Source: Leucocoprinus leucothites
Lineage: Eukaryota; Basidiomycota; Agaricomycetes; Agaricales; Agaricaceae
DNA: 64,000 nt
Assembly: GCA_013368445.1 (NCBI GenBank)
Contig: JAACJO010000015.1
Coordinates: forward strand, 1-64,000
Direction of reading: 5' to 3'
Positions 1-11,476 of the stretch are shown here, in pieces. A program made the translations under genes and the position numbers. Under the pieces are notes generated by a model. That model searched no databases, was not told the DNA's origin, and saw only the letters and a list, made by a program, of their open reading frames with translations. The first letter of the stretch is position 1. Every line of letters starts with the position of its first letter.

Positions 1-644
1 AGCCTCTACAGTGCAATAAGTATTGGCTTGATCTTATCAAAGGGGACTCCTTCTCAGTAAGCAACAAAGTTGTTTACTAAGTCAAAGTTATAATACGGTG
101 ATTATAATAGTAAGACTTTGGTAATTGAGATCTTAATGACTTAAGTTTCAATTTGACTTTGTATAGATAAAGGCTCGTATTGAATCTCCACCTAACCAAG
201 TAGAAACAATGTTTCTCCTTGGTAGATGTCAACAACTTATATACAATACAAGTTTGTATCTATTATTAACTAGGGCTAAGGTCTTCTAACCAAAAAAGAG
301 AAGCATACAGCTTCCTTAATGCTAATTAAACTATATAAGACACAATCTGTCAAAGAAGCTTTAGAAGTTCTTCTAAAGAAGTTCTTCTTTGATCATCCAA
401 CTAGATCATAAGATAGTCCAAATATAGCACAGCTATATTTAATAATCACATGTCATCAAAGGGTAAGCAAAACCAAACAAGTCATAATGATTCATAACAA
501 GACAAAGTAAATAAGTCAAAATAAACTAAGAAATACAAGAACAAAATAGAGAGAAAACATAATTGTGATATTACTTAAGTAAAGCTAATATCAACTTTGT
601 ATTGTATAGGGAACAAATGCTAAATATAATCAATATACATAACA
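1..644 (-). repeat. LTR in reverse orientation (LTR family R)
   Basis: Reading the minus strand, this segment matches the LTRs at 42414-43059 and 45234-45873, including the shared blocks around AACTTCTTTAGAAG and the stem-like GAAACAATGTTTC. Its 5' end (TGTTATG on the minus strand) is at 644 and its 3' end lies just outside the window. It abuts coding sequence of a gypsy reverse transcriptase that runs the other way, so it is not the 5' LTR of that element. It is either a solo LTR or one end of an element lying to the left. Confidence 0.85.
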
Positions 645-654
645 AAATCTATGA

Positions 655-2830
655 AAGGGATACATCAGACTGTCAAAATCACCAATAGCTTCTCCTTTCT
701 TCTTTGTATCCAAGAAAAATAGATCTCTGAGACCATGTCAAGACTACCAATACCTCAACGAACATACCATCAAAAATGCCTACCCAATCCCTAGTATCCA
801 ATCAATCCTTGATCGACTTCAAGGATTGAAGTACTTCACTGCACTCAATGTTTGGCTCGGATACAATAACATTTGCATTTTCAATGGAGATCAATAGAAA
901 GGAGCTTTTTGTACCCATAAAGGGTTATTTGAACCCACCATTATGTTCTTTGGAATGTGCAATAGCCCAGCAACATTCCAAAACATGATGGACACTATCC
1001 TCGCTCCCCTCATCCATCAAAATAAGGTTATCATGTACATAGACAATGTGTTGATTCATGCAAAAACATAACAAGAGCTATAAGAGATCACCTGCCAAGT
1101 ATTCAAAATCTTCCAAAAACACAATCTCTACCTCAAGGCAGAGAAATGTGATTTTGAAAAAGAAAGATTGGCATATCTAGGATTCATAATTTCACCCAAC
1201 AAAGTTCACATGGACCCAATAAAACTCAAAGGAATAGTGGATTGGCCCATACCCAAAAACCCATGAGATATCTGCAAATTTATTGGATTCTGCAACTTTT
1301 ACCAAAAATTCATAAGAAATTATGCCCACTACGCAGCCCCCCTCAACACTCTCCTTCGCAAAAATCAACCATTTCAATAGAATTCGGAAGCTCAATCATC
1401 ATTCAATACCCTCAAAAAGAAATTTCTACAAGAACCTGTTCTCATAACCCCTAATCCAACAAAACCTTTTGAAATACAAACCAACACCTCTAACCACACA
1501 TCTGGTGCAGTTTTACTTCAGAAAGACTTGAACGGAGTCATGCATCCATGTTTCTTCCACTCAAAAGGATTTTCCCCCACCAAAAAATGCTATCACACCT
1601 CCAAACAAGAATTTCTTGCAATCATCTGCACATTGCAAGAGTGGCAACACTACATCAATGGCTCACCTGATGAAACCATTGTATGGACTGATCATGCCTG
1701 ATCTATCAACAACACAAAATCAACAGATGACCTTTCAAGCCCTCACTCCAACCTATTAAGGGACCACACTCCTTGTGACCCTTTGTGCAAATAGCTATGG
1801 ATCTCATCACCAATCTTCCAGAAGTTGATGGATTTGATTCTATTTTGTCTGTAGTGGACCATGGACTCACAAAAGGGATAATTATAGTACTAACACGAAA
1901 AGAAGCAACTGCAGATCACATCTCTGATCTGTTAATTAAGAACATCTTCTCACATTTTGGAACCCCAGACAAAATTATCTCTAATTGAGACCCTAGATTT
2001 GTTGCTAAATCTGTCCAAGCTCTGTTTAAGAAGCTAGGAATAGAATACGCATGATCTACCACATACTATCCTCAATCTGACAGTACCACCGAATGCTTCA
2101 ATCAAGAAATTGAAATGTACCTCTCTGCTTACTGCTCCAAAAATGCTCTTGACTGGCCAAAGAAACTACCCCTCATCAAATTTGCACACAATTCTTGCAC
2201 CCACTCCAACAGATCACAGACACCTTTCGAACTGATGTATAGTTATCCCCTCAAATCTTTCCCAACTAAATAAGAACTAACAAACAACCTGGCAACTGAA
2301 GACCGCATTGACTGGATAAAGAATATCTGCATCACCACACAAGATTCACATGAGAAAGCAAGGCAAACTATGACTGAACGCATCAAAGGCCCACTTCCCA
2401 AACTAGAAGTAGGACAGAAGGTTTGGCTGGATTCATGCAATCTCCCTATTCAAGCACCATCAAGAAAACTATCAGTGAAATGCATAGGACTGTTCAAAAT
2501 CACAAAGAAGCTTGGACCTGTGAACTATGAACTAAATTTACCCATATAATGGAAAGTTCATCCCCACTTCTACATAGGACTCATGGCCAGTAATGGAGAA
2601 TGACAAATACAGAAATCATTTCAAGAATCCACCACCTGATCTCATAGAAGGAGAAGAAGAATGAGAAGTTGAAGATATTGTTCGCCATTGTAAAACACAT
2701 TGCAGAAAGATCAAATATCTGATCCACTAAAAAGGATACCCCAATTCAAAACAGACATGGCAGCCCACAGACACCCTAAAGAATGCACAGGAGATGCTAG
2801 ACACATATAAACAGCATCACAAACTTCATT
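655..2830 (+). pseudogene. Degenerate gypsy pol (RT, RNase H, integrase, chromodomain)
   Basis: Translated pieces show RT (ASPFFFV, then [12 protein letters not shown], about 670-1200), RNase H (about 1470-1700), the integrase catalytic core (VDHGLTKGIIIV, FGTPDKIIS, about 1785-2130) and a chromodomain (IKYLIH, KGYPN, about 2660-2810). The RT active site reads YIDN at 1036-1047 instead of YIDD. The RNase H part runs almost directly into the integrase core, so the integrase zinc-binding HHCC region and linker have been deleted near 1700-1790. Stops include sites where the family has Trp (TGG to TAG near 897) and Arg. Confidence 0.85.
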
Positions 2831-2845
2831 GAAAAACCCAGAACC

Positions 2846-4243
2846 ATGCAATACCTCATTCCAAATACCACCCCAGAACCTTACACCTACCAGACCAATG
2901 TACCTCTTATACCTCTCTGCAAACTAGACACCACATCAAATTCCAATCATTTATCTCCACACCCTCTATCATATATCTGTACTGGACCAGGAACAAGCCA
3001 TATTTCTACCCCTCCAGTCACAACCATTGAGATTGTTTAGCCCCCTTCCCCAATTTTGGAAGATTCCTCACCAGAAGAAAGCATCACCAACCCCACTTGA
3101 GCCATTCATACCTTCCAACTCTATGATGCCCCCTTCACTGAAGCTAGGGCTACTCTCTGCAAAGATTCACTTGACACTATCCAGTTCAACCTATTCAGGG
3201 AGGACTGGACTACTCTCCTATTTCTTAAACACACATTGCTCCACCACTTGTATTTCCTCAAGTACCACACTGACTCACTTTGCCAAACTATTGAATCATC
3301 TGTCATCAGGAAAATCATATCAGTGGCTGAACAAGCCCTTCACACTTTCCCAAAGGCTCCAGATCCAAGTGAGCCTAGCAAGACTCAACAAGGATCTGAA
3401 CTCCCTAACCTCTAGTACCCAGATGGACCCATTAATGGAACCAATGGAGTACCCTATGAACTTCCTCATGTGGCTCGACCTGATATCCCTCAGAGAAAGG
3501 AACAGACTAAAACATCTGATAATAGATTATGATTGCCATAAACAGAATCCAACCCAGTTCCTGCCTCTGAAGTTCCTGCACCAAGGAAATACTACTCAAT
3601 CTGTAGGGTTGATGATTATTTTGTGGACCAATACAAATGTTACACCTGTAACTACTGCTGACACTCAGCCCCTGGACATCTCAGACGATATTGCTTCCTC
3701 AACAAACACCAAGCCTGCACTATCCAAGAGTTCACACAAGTCCTCCAACAACAAGCCATTGCAAAGTTCCCACAACTATACCTCTTCCCACTCACTACAT
3801 TCATCAATGGAGTCTCTGACTAAGAACAATGATGGCTCAAACCTATTCTTACCTGCAAATATCCATCCCAAGTATTTAGACCCAGAGACCTCCCCCTATC
3901 TTCTTCCCAAACCTCTCCAACTCAAGAAATCCACCCAATCCAACCCATCTAATGCCAACAACAAAGGCAAAACAAAGTTGTCTTCTGCATGGGACTTGAC
4001 TCAACAGATGCAAGTAGAACACAAGTTCTACCACTGTGTTCTCCAACTTGCCTGACTTCTAACACCCGACATTTGTATTACAAAATGCCTCACCATTGAT
4101 CTTGTACCCAATGCCATCTCAGACTCCAACAAATCTCTGATGGAGGCTATGACCATTGGGATGCTTATAGAGAAGAGTATGACAACCCCTATGATGATGT
4201 CACCTGGGCCAACATCACCAGGGAGTCCTATGGAGACTACTGA
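2846..4243 (+). pseudogene. Extra 3' open frame of the chromovirus (decayed)
   Basis: Downstream of the chromodomain, the frame starting at 2846 stays protein-like for about 460 codons, broken by scattered stops. It has a helical stretch (about 3130-3330) and a Cys/His cluster at 3638-3694 of the form CxxCxxC...PGHxxxxC, followed by a Tyr/Asp-rich tail. An overlapping frame (3027-4055) is longer without stops, but it is Ser/Thr/Leu-rich and looks like the shadow. I do not recognise the family. Elements at 33786 and 42414 carry an equivalent frame in the same place. Confidence 0.5.
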
Positions 4244-4297
4244 AAGAGTTTCAAGTAAAGATGTTGATGAGGACATCAAGTCTTACAAAAGGGATAA

Positions 4298-4993
4298 TGT
4301 TATAAATCTCAACTTGATTGATGCCCATTGTGACTTGATTGTTCTAGATGCCAACACAGCCACCCAGTCCAAAGTGGCCCTACTCAATTGGGAGGAATAC
4401 ATTGGGAAGTTTGATATTGAAGAAGAAAGGTTTGATGTTGATTGGGATGAGTACAACTGGACAGACATCATCACCAGGATTAGGAGGAATGGTTTTGCTG
4501 TTTGACAGAAATGAACTAACAGACTGATAAACAGACAATGATTGTTTTATGGACATCACATTTGGGTTTGAATATTTGGATATCTAACTATGATAGCTGT
4601 TACATCAGCAGACAGAGTAGTATTTATCAGTATTGTGATTGTGATCCAGGACTTGTAGTTGTAGTTTCATAGTTTGATACAGTTTTGGATAGTTAGTATT
4701 TAAGGACCTTGTATTAGGAAGATTAAATGCAAGTTTAATCTTTCCTTTGTTTTCCAGACTACTTGTGTTTACTCACCCTGACTTAAATTCACCTGTATCA
4801 TTGTTGTTGTCTTGAACCTTATGCTACCTTAGACTTACTTCAAATCTTCTTGGCCTTCTCTTACTGGGCTTTTGAGAATACTCAAGCTCATTAATTGAAG
4901 TAGGTTAAAGACCAGTTAGCTGCTGTCTTATATAACCCAATCACATGTTGTGATATGTGATGTTACTAGGCACTCTGACTGTAAATCTTAACA
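4298..4993 (+). repeat. Candidate 3' LTR of the left chromovirus
   Basis: The segment begins TGTTATAAATC directly after a purine tract and ends ATCTTAACA, giving TGTTA...TAACA inverted ends like the other LTRs here. The 5' mate is missing, so the end points rest only on these motifs. An open frame entering from 4140 runs into the LTR to 4505 and is protein-like (IGKFDIEEERFDVDWDEY). Confidence 0.5.
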
Positions 4994-5487
4994 GGCAGTG
5001 GTGCCAGTATCTAATACAATCAAGTCACAATGAGCATCAAAAGGTTAATAGCTAGGAAGGTAGAATAGTAGTTACAATACATAGGACAGAATGATTCAAA
5101 GGCAGATGCATATGAATTGCTTTTGTGCTATATTTGGTAGTAAACATGATGGTAAGAATCAGATTGCAAGTTCCAAAGCTCCAAAGTCAGCTGCTATTTC
5201 AGTTGTAATAGGAATATCTTATTCAGCATGGAATAGCATAATAATGCAAAACTAACATGTCAGCATGTAAGTTTTTATTGGATGTCTAAAGACATTTGGA
5301 GCTGACAGAACCCCCTCTTCTTGCTTCACAGATTTAGGGACTAGCTAATATAAACAAATGAAGAAAAATAGCCTCATATACAATATAATATTAATGCACT
5401 ACACATATATATCATGTATTCAATAAATAGAATGGCTATAATTGAGGTGACTTGGGGAGGGAGAGCAAGAATACTATAACTCCTAAA
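4994..5487. other. AT-rich gap between the TE and STAND gene 1
   Basis: No gene is supported here. The sequence is AT-rich and CpG-poor. It looks like decayed repeat material, but I could not match it to anything else in the window. Confidence 0.5.
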
Positions 5488-7972
5488 CTAGTTATCATCA
5501 TCAGTATCCTCAACATCAGTTTTCAACCCCTCATTGTGATCTATTTGCATTTGGACTCCACAAACACATCCACTATCAGGCTGAGGTAAAGCAGTCAGAA
5601 TACACAGATAAAATTACAATGGAAGCATTACTTACAAATACATTGTTCCTTAACTGAAACCCAAGATCCCACTGCAAAGGAACTATTTCATTCTCTCCAT
5701 TTCCCAAAATCCAGACATCCTCAGTGTTTGTACACCCTGGAATCAGACACTTGCCCTTTCGAATAATCTTGTCACAAAGTTCAGCTGGGAGCTACAAACA
5801 CCAGTCACATATTAAGTGATAATCCCAGGAAATAAACAGTATTGGAAGCTTACACTGTCTGTTACCTCATCACCATTGATCAGCCCCACACCATTGTTAC
5901 CCAGCAAACTGAGCATTTTCCGGAATGGGAGCCCTGCAAAAGACATAGTGGTCTGGAAATCAAATGGATGCTCAGGTTCTTGACAAAGCCTCCAAAACCA
6001 ATCCAAAATGCGGAGATAGTGGTCAGCATCTGTTATCCCTTCTGGAAGAACAGTACTTGAAGGAAACACAATGTGCTCAGAATCTGCAAGTGATATAACA
6101 CCTCATTAGAGCAAGAAACACTCGGTGGGTTCAGGAAACACAGTACCTGTACTGCGAGCACAGACTTTATGCAGCCATTCTAAAAGCTCCTGTCGATAAT
6201 CAATCAAGAAGTCACCACAAATACATAGGTCCTTGGACCGCTGGGGATCTTCCATGAAATCAAGAAATGAGGTGTGGTAGAAGTTTATGTGCATGGATTC
6301 AAGATCAGGGCCTGTGAGCTCCATGACCGACTGGATGGAAGCACAGGCATGACGAAGCTGCTCCACAGAAAGGCAGAGGGCCGTAGCAATAGAAGATGGA
6401 AGATCAACCAATGTAGAACAAGCCAGGAGAATCTTCTGGACTGTTATCCTGGTCTTTAGCGGAACTCGTCGTATAATGAGGGTATATAAAAAGTCCATCT
6501 CCGCCAAAGGGTTGTTCAGCCCAACCTTCGCAGAGACTTCCTTTACAAATTCAAGCACAATACACAGCTGATCTTTGGGGCCGAGAGAGTTTTCGTCTTT
6601 GATGAAGCGAACAATGGTTGACACATATATCCAAAGCCCTGCACCACGTTCAACAAGCAGGGCAAGGGCCTCCTCCGATGGCCACGACTCGGGGAGGCCG
6701 TGATCCTCGCGGATCACCTTGAACTCATCAGTCAGGTAAAGCAGAATCTCGTGATCAATCTCGCGGGATACAGGAAGTTCGATACGAGAAAGAGCGAGAG
6801 ATACGGCAGGGGAGTTCATGGTCCGGATGATAGCGTCTTCAGGGCGGCTGGTGATGAACCAGCGGAAGGGCGTTGTACGTTCGCGAGCGGAAGCCGCGAT
6901 GATCTTAATAATCTCGCACTGCTTTTCCGTTCCACGGCACTCGTCCAGCCCATCGATAATCACAACGCGTTCAGCAAGACCACTCTCTACCGTGTCAACC
7001 TGACTAAGGGGCTGAACAAGCAGATCCTTAAACTGCTTTGATAGTGACTTCGTTGGGAGAGCAGGATGTTCAATCATGCGCCTGCTGACAATTTCCCCTA
7101 ATGAGGGGCATGCGGTAGCGATTTGATATGCGATGGACGTAAATACACGTTGAGGATCGTCACGACCAGTATTGGAGCGAGAGAAGAAGAGGGTAGCAGC
7201 AAGTTTGTTCATGGATTCCAGGGCCTCGGCGCAGCTCTGCGCGACAGCCGACTTGCCGACGCCAAAGGGGCCATGCATCCAGAGGATGGGTTCCCTGCGA
7301 TCCGACGTTCCCAGTGCCCAGTTGGTGAAGAGGTCGATATATTCGTTCCGAGTGCCAAGGTGGCATTTCGGTGGTGGGTAGCGAACGCCGGAGTCGTGGA
7401 ATGCGTCCGGCATTGAGTGCTCGAGAAGTTCTTTGAGGCCTATTCGTCACATGAGATGAGTGGTCGAGCTCAATGGGACCGTGAAGCTCACCAGAGCCTG
7501 CATGAGAAGATTCGTTGAATTGGGGATAGTTGAGGATAAAATCATGCGCGTTGGGGAATGTTCCATGTACACGAAAATGCTGCGGAAGTGTTGCAGAGGG
7601 AGAAGTAGGCAACAAGACGGCTGGAGATGAAGCAAGGGAAAGAGGACCAGGAGCTTGGGAAGGGGAAGGCGAGGGAGTAGGTGCTAGAGTAGAGGGCTCA
7701 ACATCAAGCAGTGCAGGAGTAGGAGTCGCAGAAGTAGGAGACACCAGTGGGGGTGTAGGAGGCACCGGTTGGGGTGTAGGAGGCGTAGTGGTAGCTGGTT
7801 GAGAGAGCGAAGGGGTATCTTGAGTGGTCAACGGCATAGGAGGTCGTTGAGGCGCAGATGTACAAGCTTGACTCGCAGCGCTATTGGGACCCGCCGCTGG
7901 ACGAGATGGATCAAAGAATCGCTTAAAGAAATGAGTGAGCTTGACGAAAAAGTTGCGAATGCGCCGGGACAT
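5488..7972 (-). CDS. NACHT-domain STAND NTPase (NLR-like), gene 1
   Basis: Model: complement(5488-5580, 5636-5791, 5854-6083, 6147-7439, 7492-7972); phases agree and give 750 codons plus stop. Residues 1-25 form a basic, aromatic, probably amphipathic helix (RRIRNFF, HFFKRFF), followed by about 130 residues of Pro/Ser/Thr-rich linker. The NACHT core follows: LKELLEHSMPDAFHDS, the P-loop GPFGVGKS, Walker B VVIIDGLDEC and the sensor FRWFITSRPE. The helical remainder has the usual FYHTSFLDFMEDPQRS motif and a Cys-rich C-terminus. Such proteins are signal-transducing ATPases linked in fungi to non-self recognition. No WD40, ankyrin or TPR repeats are visible. The last three exons lie in CpG-poor DNA beside the transposon and would be missed by a model ending at the stop at 6106. 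Confidence 0.85.
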
Positions 7973-8352
7973 TGTGGGTAGATAAGAACACGGGACACGA
8001 TTCGCAGTAGGAGGTCAGAAGGGGGATAACAAGAGCTGGAGAACGAAAGCGAATATTATGCAGGGGCTCCAAGATAGAGCATCCACGTGATGCACCGCCT
8101 GATATTAGACGCCCTAAGATGACGTCTTGTACTCCTACTTTTAAGTTTAAGTGGATGAACTGGGCGCAGCAGATCTAATTCCTGTGCTCGGTGTTCGTCA
8201 CTTCCAATCATCATAAATATTACAGCTATAGCGCGCTACAGCTACTGAGCTCGCGAAACAAAATTCCCTGGCCTGTCCTCCATCACTACAATCAGCGCGA
8301 GTCGTAGTTATACATTGACAATCGTCGAGAATCTACCCACCTCAAGCTCAAT
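7973..8352. other. Intergenic, upstream of STAND gene 1
   Basis: No coding signal is seen. The region should contain the STAND gene 1 promoter on the minus strand, but I see no clear TATA box. It also separates this gene from the 3' end of the membrane-protein gene. Confidence 0.5.
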
Positions 8353-9564
8353 TCATTTTATTTCTCTTCTTGCGTTGATTTCGCCACTCCGTTTCTCCGT
8401 GGACAGAGAAACGTTTCCGAAGTCGTCCTGGTCCATCATTTCCTCCTTCTCATCCCTAGCTCCTTCCTCGTACATTTGAGCTTCGACATCGTCATTGTAA
8501 TCGGATGAAGCGGATTCCATCAAGTCTCTCTTTCGCCTCTGTTTCTCGCTCTGCCTTTGTCTCTGCTTTTGTCTCTGCTTTTGCCTTTTCCACTGCATCT
8601 GGATTTGCCTCCTGTAAAGCAGTCTCTCTCTGACCCTCATTCCCTCCCTCTCCTTCTCGCGTCTCTCTTTTGCCTTGATCGCCTCCTTATCCTCTCTCCC
8701 CCCTCAATCCAGGCTTGGTGTGCCCCCATCAGTGAGGGTACCAGTAGAAACATGGTAAGAGTTTGTCCAAAGGTCCACTGAGACTCTCCTGGCTGTACGA
8801 AAGCCATTCCCTTACGGATCATAATCTCCGTATCAGCAATGATAGCCACGTCGACAGCAGAGAGAAACAATGATAAAAATGAAGGTGTATGGTGACCTTG
8901 GGAGAGAGAACAACTTCAAGAGCGGACGAATAATCAACAGAATGAAACCCGCCAGCCCAAACATAACCATTAGAACACCGCCGGCGAACCCGACACAATG
9001 AAGGGAGATGAAGGCTTTACGGGCTGCTGGATCCGTAAGCAGAATAGTATGGCCGAGTATGCGTAAAGGAACAGGCAGTCGAGGCGCACACTGAACTTTG
9101 GAGCCAAATGTGTCCACTGTCGCCCAAAACCAGATGCCAAATGCATTGAGGAGGATCATTTGAACGAGCGAAAACCAGATGACTAGCACACAACTTTTAA
9201 TCTCGCTCCACCGGAAATCATCACCCGCCATCCGTTTGACAAGCAAGACTAGATGCAAGATTGTGCCTGTAAGGTTGACCCAACCAATGTTGAGGATGAT
9301 GATCGCATGATAGGTGCTCATCCCGTATGTTTTAGCTTGTATTATTGCCGATAATAATAAAGCAAATCCGGTGAGGATAATGGCGCTTGTTTGTGTCCAT
9401 CCTGTACTAGCTTCCGTTCGTGAGATTCTGCCATCTCTCAGTGCAAAAAGAGTGACCGCGAAACTCGTGAAAACCTGGACATAGATGCCGACACGAATCC
9501 CAATACCAGCGACGTCAGGGTTGGCTGGTATGCAGTTTGGGATGAGTTGGGCAATGTCTGACAT
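8353..9564 (-). CDS. Multi-pass membrane protein, reading frame broken twice
   Basis: The gene starts MSDIAQLIPNCIPANPDVAG and encodes at least six hydrophobic segments, then a conserved-looking segment (ADTEIMIRKG, GESQWTFGQTL) and a charged Lys/Arg/Gln/Glu tail ending at 8353. The first segment runs in one frame to about 8865, the second in another to about 8700, and the tail in a third. The breaks coincide with a TC repeat (8858-8866) and a run of six C (8698-8703). A two-base and a one-base length change respectively would rejoin the frames, and no GT/AG intron fits either gap. This is therefore sequence error at simple repeats or recent pseudogenisation. The family is a fungal uncharacterised membrane protein; function is unknown. 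It is divergent from NAXE across 9565-10036. Confidence 0.65.
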
Positions 9565-10036
9565 CTAAATCTCGTTGAAGCAAATAAGGAGAAAGACTCA
9601 AAGCCAAATGTTTTGGGGAAGGACATACTTGTTGAAGGGTGGAAGGAAATACGGTCTTTGGTGGGAATAACACGCGAGCGAACTTCAGTAGAAGGGGAAA
9701 TTATATATATATCATATCTGCGGGGAAACAACGAGGAAGCAGTGAGGCGATTATACATATATAACTTGACTACATAGGCAATCTGGGAGATAGCCGCGGC
9801 GCAAATCGTTCTAGAATGTTGTTATGAAGGTTCTTTGAACTTATCATACGTACTTGTGAGCGGCTGGGGTAAGAGATATAAATTTATCAGAGCTAACAAT
9901 GAGGTAGATATGCATAGCTCGAGTAGTTGAATGTTAAGCTATCTTAGCAATACAATACATACACAGTGACGTCACCGGAGAAGTAGAAGGGAACTCTACT
10001 CACGCTCAAACTTTGACTTCAAACCCAACGTTGATT
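9565..10036. promoter_or_regulatory. Divergent intergenic region (membrane protein / NAXE)
   Basis: This 472-bp gap separates the start of the membrane-protein gene (-) from the start of NAXE (+), so it should hold both promoters. TATA-like tracts occur around 9702-9712 and 9753-9765. No other element is recognised. Confidence 0.35.
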
Positions 10037-11162
10037 ATGGCCATGCGATACCTCACAGCACGTTTAGCACAACAGGTTCAGACTACAACCATATGAAGAT
10101 GCACGCAGCTCGGCTAATCCACAAATGCTCTGCAGATCGACGAAGAGTTGATGAGCGCCTCGGGTGCGTTCAGCATTGATCAAGTTTGTGTCCTGCGCAG
10201 ATTGGTGGCGTATTACTCATGGGATTTTTCTCTTCATCGTATAGTTGATGGAACTAGCGGGTCTGGCTTGTGCGCAGACCCTTGCGACGGTGTATAATAG
10301 GGAGAAGTATCCCCGTGTTTTGGTATGCTGTGGACCTGGAAATCAAGGTATTGTATCATTCTCCTCTGGAGCAGACATGCAGTTGACCTCGTGGTAATGT
10401 AGGAGGAGATGGTCTCGTCGCTGCCCGTCATCTAGGTCTTGCCATTCATTGCCATTCGTGAACGTCATCTACTGACTACTTGAAGGGATGTTTGGTTATA
10501 AGCCAACTGTCTATCTACCGAAGGTGTGTTAATTTGGTATCGAGTTGCTCCATCGATCCACAAACCTTCCCGTAGCCAGGTTCAAAAGACATTTACAAGG
10601 TACGTTCCCTGAAATTTCCCGCCTACTAATGTGATGGCTCACGAGTGTCAACAGCGATTAGCAACTCAGTGCCAAAACATGTCAATTCCAATCCTCACGC
10701 CCTCTCAAGCAACAGACGTTTCCCCTCTGAAACAAGCCCTCTCCCAATCTGACGTCATCCTCGACGCCATCTTCGGTTTCTCATTCCATCCACCTGTCAG
10801 AGCGCCCTTCGACGCCGTTCTTCCTCTTGTCACACAATCCAAGTTACCTATCGTGTCAGTAGACATTCCTAGTGGGTGGGATGTAGAAAAGGGTGATGAG
10901 TTTGGCGTTGGGTTGCAGCCGGATGTCCTTGTCAGTTTGACTGCACCGAAGCTGGGTGTGAAATCATTTAAGGGGAGGCATTTTCTCGGTGGGAGGTTCA
11001 TTCCGAAGTATGTGTTGATTCGAGTTCCGTTTGAGTACCGAAGGCTGAACGTGTTATCATACTAGGGCGTTGGATGAGAAGTTTGGATTGAATTTACCCG
11101 AGTATCCTGGGTTTTCGCAGATTGTTGAGCTGCCCTCCGAGGGCGAGAGTCAGAAATTGTAA
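10037..11162 (+). CDS. NAXE: NAD(P)H-hydrate epimerase (YjeF N-terminal domain)
   Basis: Model: join(10037-10075, 10136-10183, 10245-10347, 10403-10435, 10486-10523, 10576-10599, 10655-11007, 11066-11162), 244 aa, phases consistent. The enzyme interconverts the R and S forms of damaged NAD(P)H hydrates so that the partner dehydratase can restore NAD(P)H. The whole protein is one YjeF_N fold: MRYLTAR and IDEELMS helices, the glycine loop GPGNQGGDGLVAARHL, the DIPSGWDVEKGD motif, and the usual ending (LGGRFIP, then LPEYPG). Length is normal for the family. Exon 6 is only 24 nt. Translation could start at 10037 or at the ATG two codons on (10043), which most homologues would fit. It is followed 315 bp downstream by 5-oxoprolinase on the same strand. 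Confidence 0.93.
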
Positions 11163-11476
11163 AATAGGATGCACGATGTTATTTGTTTAGAATATAGTCA
11201 TGTGTTTACACCGGACCATGATCAACCTGCTATGCGTGAGCAGACCCATCTCTTATTCGACCGGATCCAATCTAGCCCGTTTATATCCACCCAGGGATTT
11301 ATAAACCCCCGGTGCACACCATCCCTAATCAACATTCATAATCATAATCATATTCCGTATGTCTTCCGAGAGTCCCACATGCGATAAAAACCCACTCATA
11401 TCTGTAGTCCGCTCCTCCAGGTCCTTATCACCGTTTCTTTTGTTGATTTGCCTAGCACCTTGGATAGGCTTTCTCA

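Larger units (their letters stand above)
645..4993 (+). mobile_element. 5'-truncated Ty3/gypsy chromovirus remnant
   Basis: The element keeps part of the reverse transcriptase, RNase H, integrase core, a chromodomain, an extra 3' open frame and a candidate 3' LTR. Gag, protease and the start of RT are gone; the left edge is cut by the inverted LTR ending at 644. Many in-frame stops and frame changes show it is dead. A purine-rich tract (ACAAAAGGGATAA, 4285-4297) directly precedes the LTR start, as expected of a polypurine tract. Confidence 0.85.

Noticed and set aside
649..662. CTATGAAAGGGATA resembling the polypurine tract before the LTR at 45234
   Set aside because: It is on the wrong side of an inverted LTR and lies inside RT coding sequence (GYIR), so the match is chance.
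3027..4055. A 342-codon open frame on the plus strand in the left element
   Set aside because: Its composition (Ser/Thr/Leu/Pro-rich, no motif) looks like a shadow. The overlapping frame from 2846 is more protein-like, with a Cys/His cluster, and has stops explained by decay.
9438..9758. 106-codon minus-strand frame overlapping the membrane-protein start
   Set aside because: It shares the strand but not the frame of the clear membrane protein and has no motif; a shadow.
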